In this document: positions 63,270-64,000 of the stretch, one piece after another
How the letters are laid out: each line of letters opens with the position of its first letter
Position numbering within the stretch: position 1 is the first letter of the stretch
Assembly (NCBI GenBank): GCA_903829815.1
Contig: CAIKRR010000014.1
Coordinates: forward strand, 145,024-209,023
From: an uncultured Pseudomonadota bacterium
GTDB lineage: Bacteria; Pseudomonadota; Gammaproteobacteria; Burkholderiales; SG8-39
Reading direction: 5' to 3'
DNA: 64,000 nucleotides
Position numbers and translations under genes: made by a program
The notes under the pieces: generated by a model
The model's database searches: none
Told to the model about the DNA's origin: nothing
Seen by the model: the letters and a program-made list of their open reading frames with translations, nothing else

Positions 63270-64000
63270 TTGCGGCGTGCCCTCGGGTGGGCCTGGTCAT
63301 AGACCTTGGCCAGATGCTGGAAGTCGAGCGAGGTGTAGATCTGGGTTGTCGAGATGCTCGCGTGCCCGAGCATCTCCTGCACGGCACGCAAATCACCCGA
63401 GGACTGCAGCAGGTGGGTCGCGAAAGAATGCCGCAGCGCATGCGGATGGACATGCACGCCAAGGCCACCCACCTTCGCCCAGCGCGCCAGACGTACCTGA
63501 ACACTGCGCGGCGACAGACGATGACCCCCCTGCCCGACAAAGAGCGCCACCTCGAGAGGGGCGGCAAGCGCAGTTCGGGCCTCCAGCCACGCAGCGACCG
63601 CTGCGCGCGCCTTGCTGCCTACCGGCACGGTGCGCTGCTTGCCTCCTTTGCCCAGCACGCTCACTTCGCCCTCACGCAACAAGCTGCCGGCCGCGCGCAG
63701 ATCGAGCGCACACAGCTCGGCCAGCCGCAGACCCGAGGAGTAGAGCAACTCGGCCATGGCCAGATCGCGCCGTTCGAGCGGCCCTTGCGGAGAAGGCTGA
63801 AAGAGTGCCCCGGCGTCCTCCGGTGACAGTGCCTTGGGCAGACCACGAGGGGCCTTGGGCGGACGCACGCCCGCGCACGGGTTGGTACGCGCATCATCGG
63901 CACGCGCCCACCAGCCGAAAAAGGTGCGCCAGGCTGACAGCGCACGAGCCAGGGAGCGGGGTGACAAGCCACGCGCATGCAGACGTCCGATGGCACCGCG
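63266..64000 (-). CDS. xerC: Site-specific tyrosine recombinase XerC (5' end outside window)
   Basis: Resolves chromosome dimers at dif with XerD. The frame runs off the window end; 245 codons are present. Catalytic residues in order: Arg in LLYSSGLRLAELCAL, Lys in VLGKGGKQRTVPV, His-x-x-Arg in HPHALRHSFATHLL, His in LGHASISTTQIY with the nucleophilic Tyr. The N-terminal SAM-like part (LHARGLSPRSLARALSAWRTFFG) fits XerC more than XerD. It is upstream of, and coupled to, rlmI. Confidence 0.92.
   Translation of the reverse strand, partial: RGAIGRLHARGLSPRSLARALSAWRTFFGWWARADDARTNPCAGVRPPKAPRGLPKALSPEDAGALFQPSPQGPLERRDLAMAELLYSSGLRLAELCALDLRAAGSLLREGEVSVLGKGGKQRTVPVGSKARAAVAAWLEARTALAAPLEVALFVGQGGHRLSPRSVQVRLARWAKVGGLGVHVHPHALRHSFATHLLQSSGDLRAVQEMLGHASISTTQIYTSLDFQHLAKVYDQAHPRARRK

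Overview
The window is high-GC chromosomal DNA of a betaproteobacterium, most likely a member of Burkholderiales. The evidence is the gene neighbourhoods: lptB-rpoN-hpf-ptsN-hprK-rapZ, thiS-thiG-trmB beside hemW-rdgB-rph, a Ser/Thr kinase and PP2C pair divergent from yicC-gmk-rpoZ-spoT, a cytochrome oxidase and haem A assembly block running tail-to-tail into rpoH, gpmA-ctpA-moeB, and slmA near argB. A Bug-type solute receptor and a DksA with a single zinc-site cysteine fit the same group. Coding density is very high, and many genes overlap by ATGA, TGATG or 8-base stop/start junctions. I see no insertion sequence, prophage, CRISPR array or rRNA. There is one tRNA, tRNA-Gly(CCC).

Layout. 1-6290 (+): end of lptB, rpoN, hpf, ptsN, hprK, a PsiF-like periplasmic protein inserted before rapZ, then ubiX and a LON-domain protein. 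6347-8536 (-): mutY, a 5'-nucleotidase and tRNA-Gly. 8884-11769 (+): an isolated glycosyltransferase, thiS, thiG and trmB. 11735-17715 (-): hemW, rdgB and rph, then a four-gene module (haem-b-like membrane protein, ApbE flavin transferase, secreted FMN-binding protein, outer-membrane porin). This module starts at a promoter covered by an excellent Fur box. 17715-19600 (-): PP2C phosphatase and Ser/Thr kinase. 19783-23720 (+): yicC, gmk, rpoZ, spoT. 23787-34157: a catabolic island built around an aromatic acyl-CoA ligase, with beta-oxidation-type enzymes, two alpha/beta hydrolases, an opine-dehydrogenase-like protein and a Bug receptor. 34420-35377: rpoH behind a near-perfect CIRCE (HrcA) operator. 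35403-44669 (-, one small gene +): sco, ctaB, ctaA, surf1, coxC, ctaG, ctaD, ctaC. 44805-49648: methyltransferase and amidase (-), comF and trmL (+), gpsA (-). 49636-51415 (-): SH3 protein, secB, grxC, rhodanese. 51571-54719 (+): gpmA, ctpA, moeB. 54726-64000: slmA (-), M15 peptidase (+), argB, copper chaperone, STAS protein, ChaN-like protein, dksA, CobW GTPase, rlmI and the start-truncated xerC (all -).

Most of the window is housekeeping. The two accessory parts that stand out are: (1) the Fur-controlled porin / FMN-binding protein / ApbE / multi-histidine membrane protein operon at 14244-17704. It is wedged between rph and the kinase/phosphatase pair and translationally coupled through to rph, and it looks like an iron-responsive extracytoplasmic flavin electron-transfer system. 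(2) The CoA-ester catabolic island at 23787-34157, which has the ligase and downstream enzymes of an aminobenzoyl-CoA-like pathway but no oxygenase in the window, and carries an opine-dehydrogenase-family gene coupled to a 3-hydroxyacyl-CoA dehydrogenase. The rpoH control region (CIRCE over the promoter, a GC hairpin with a T-run in the leader, and a terminator shared with sco) is the best regulatory site apart from the Fur box.
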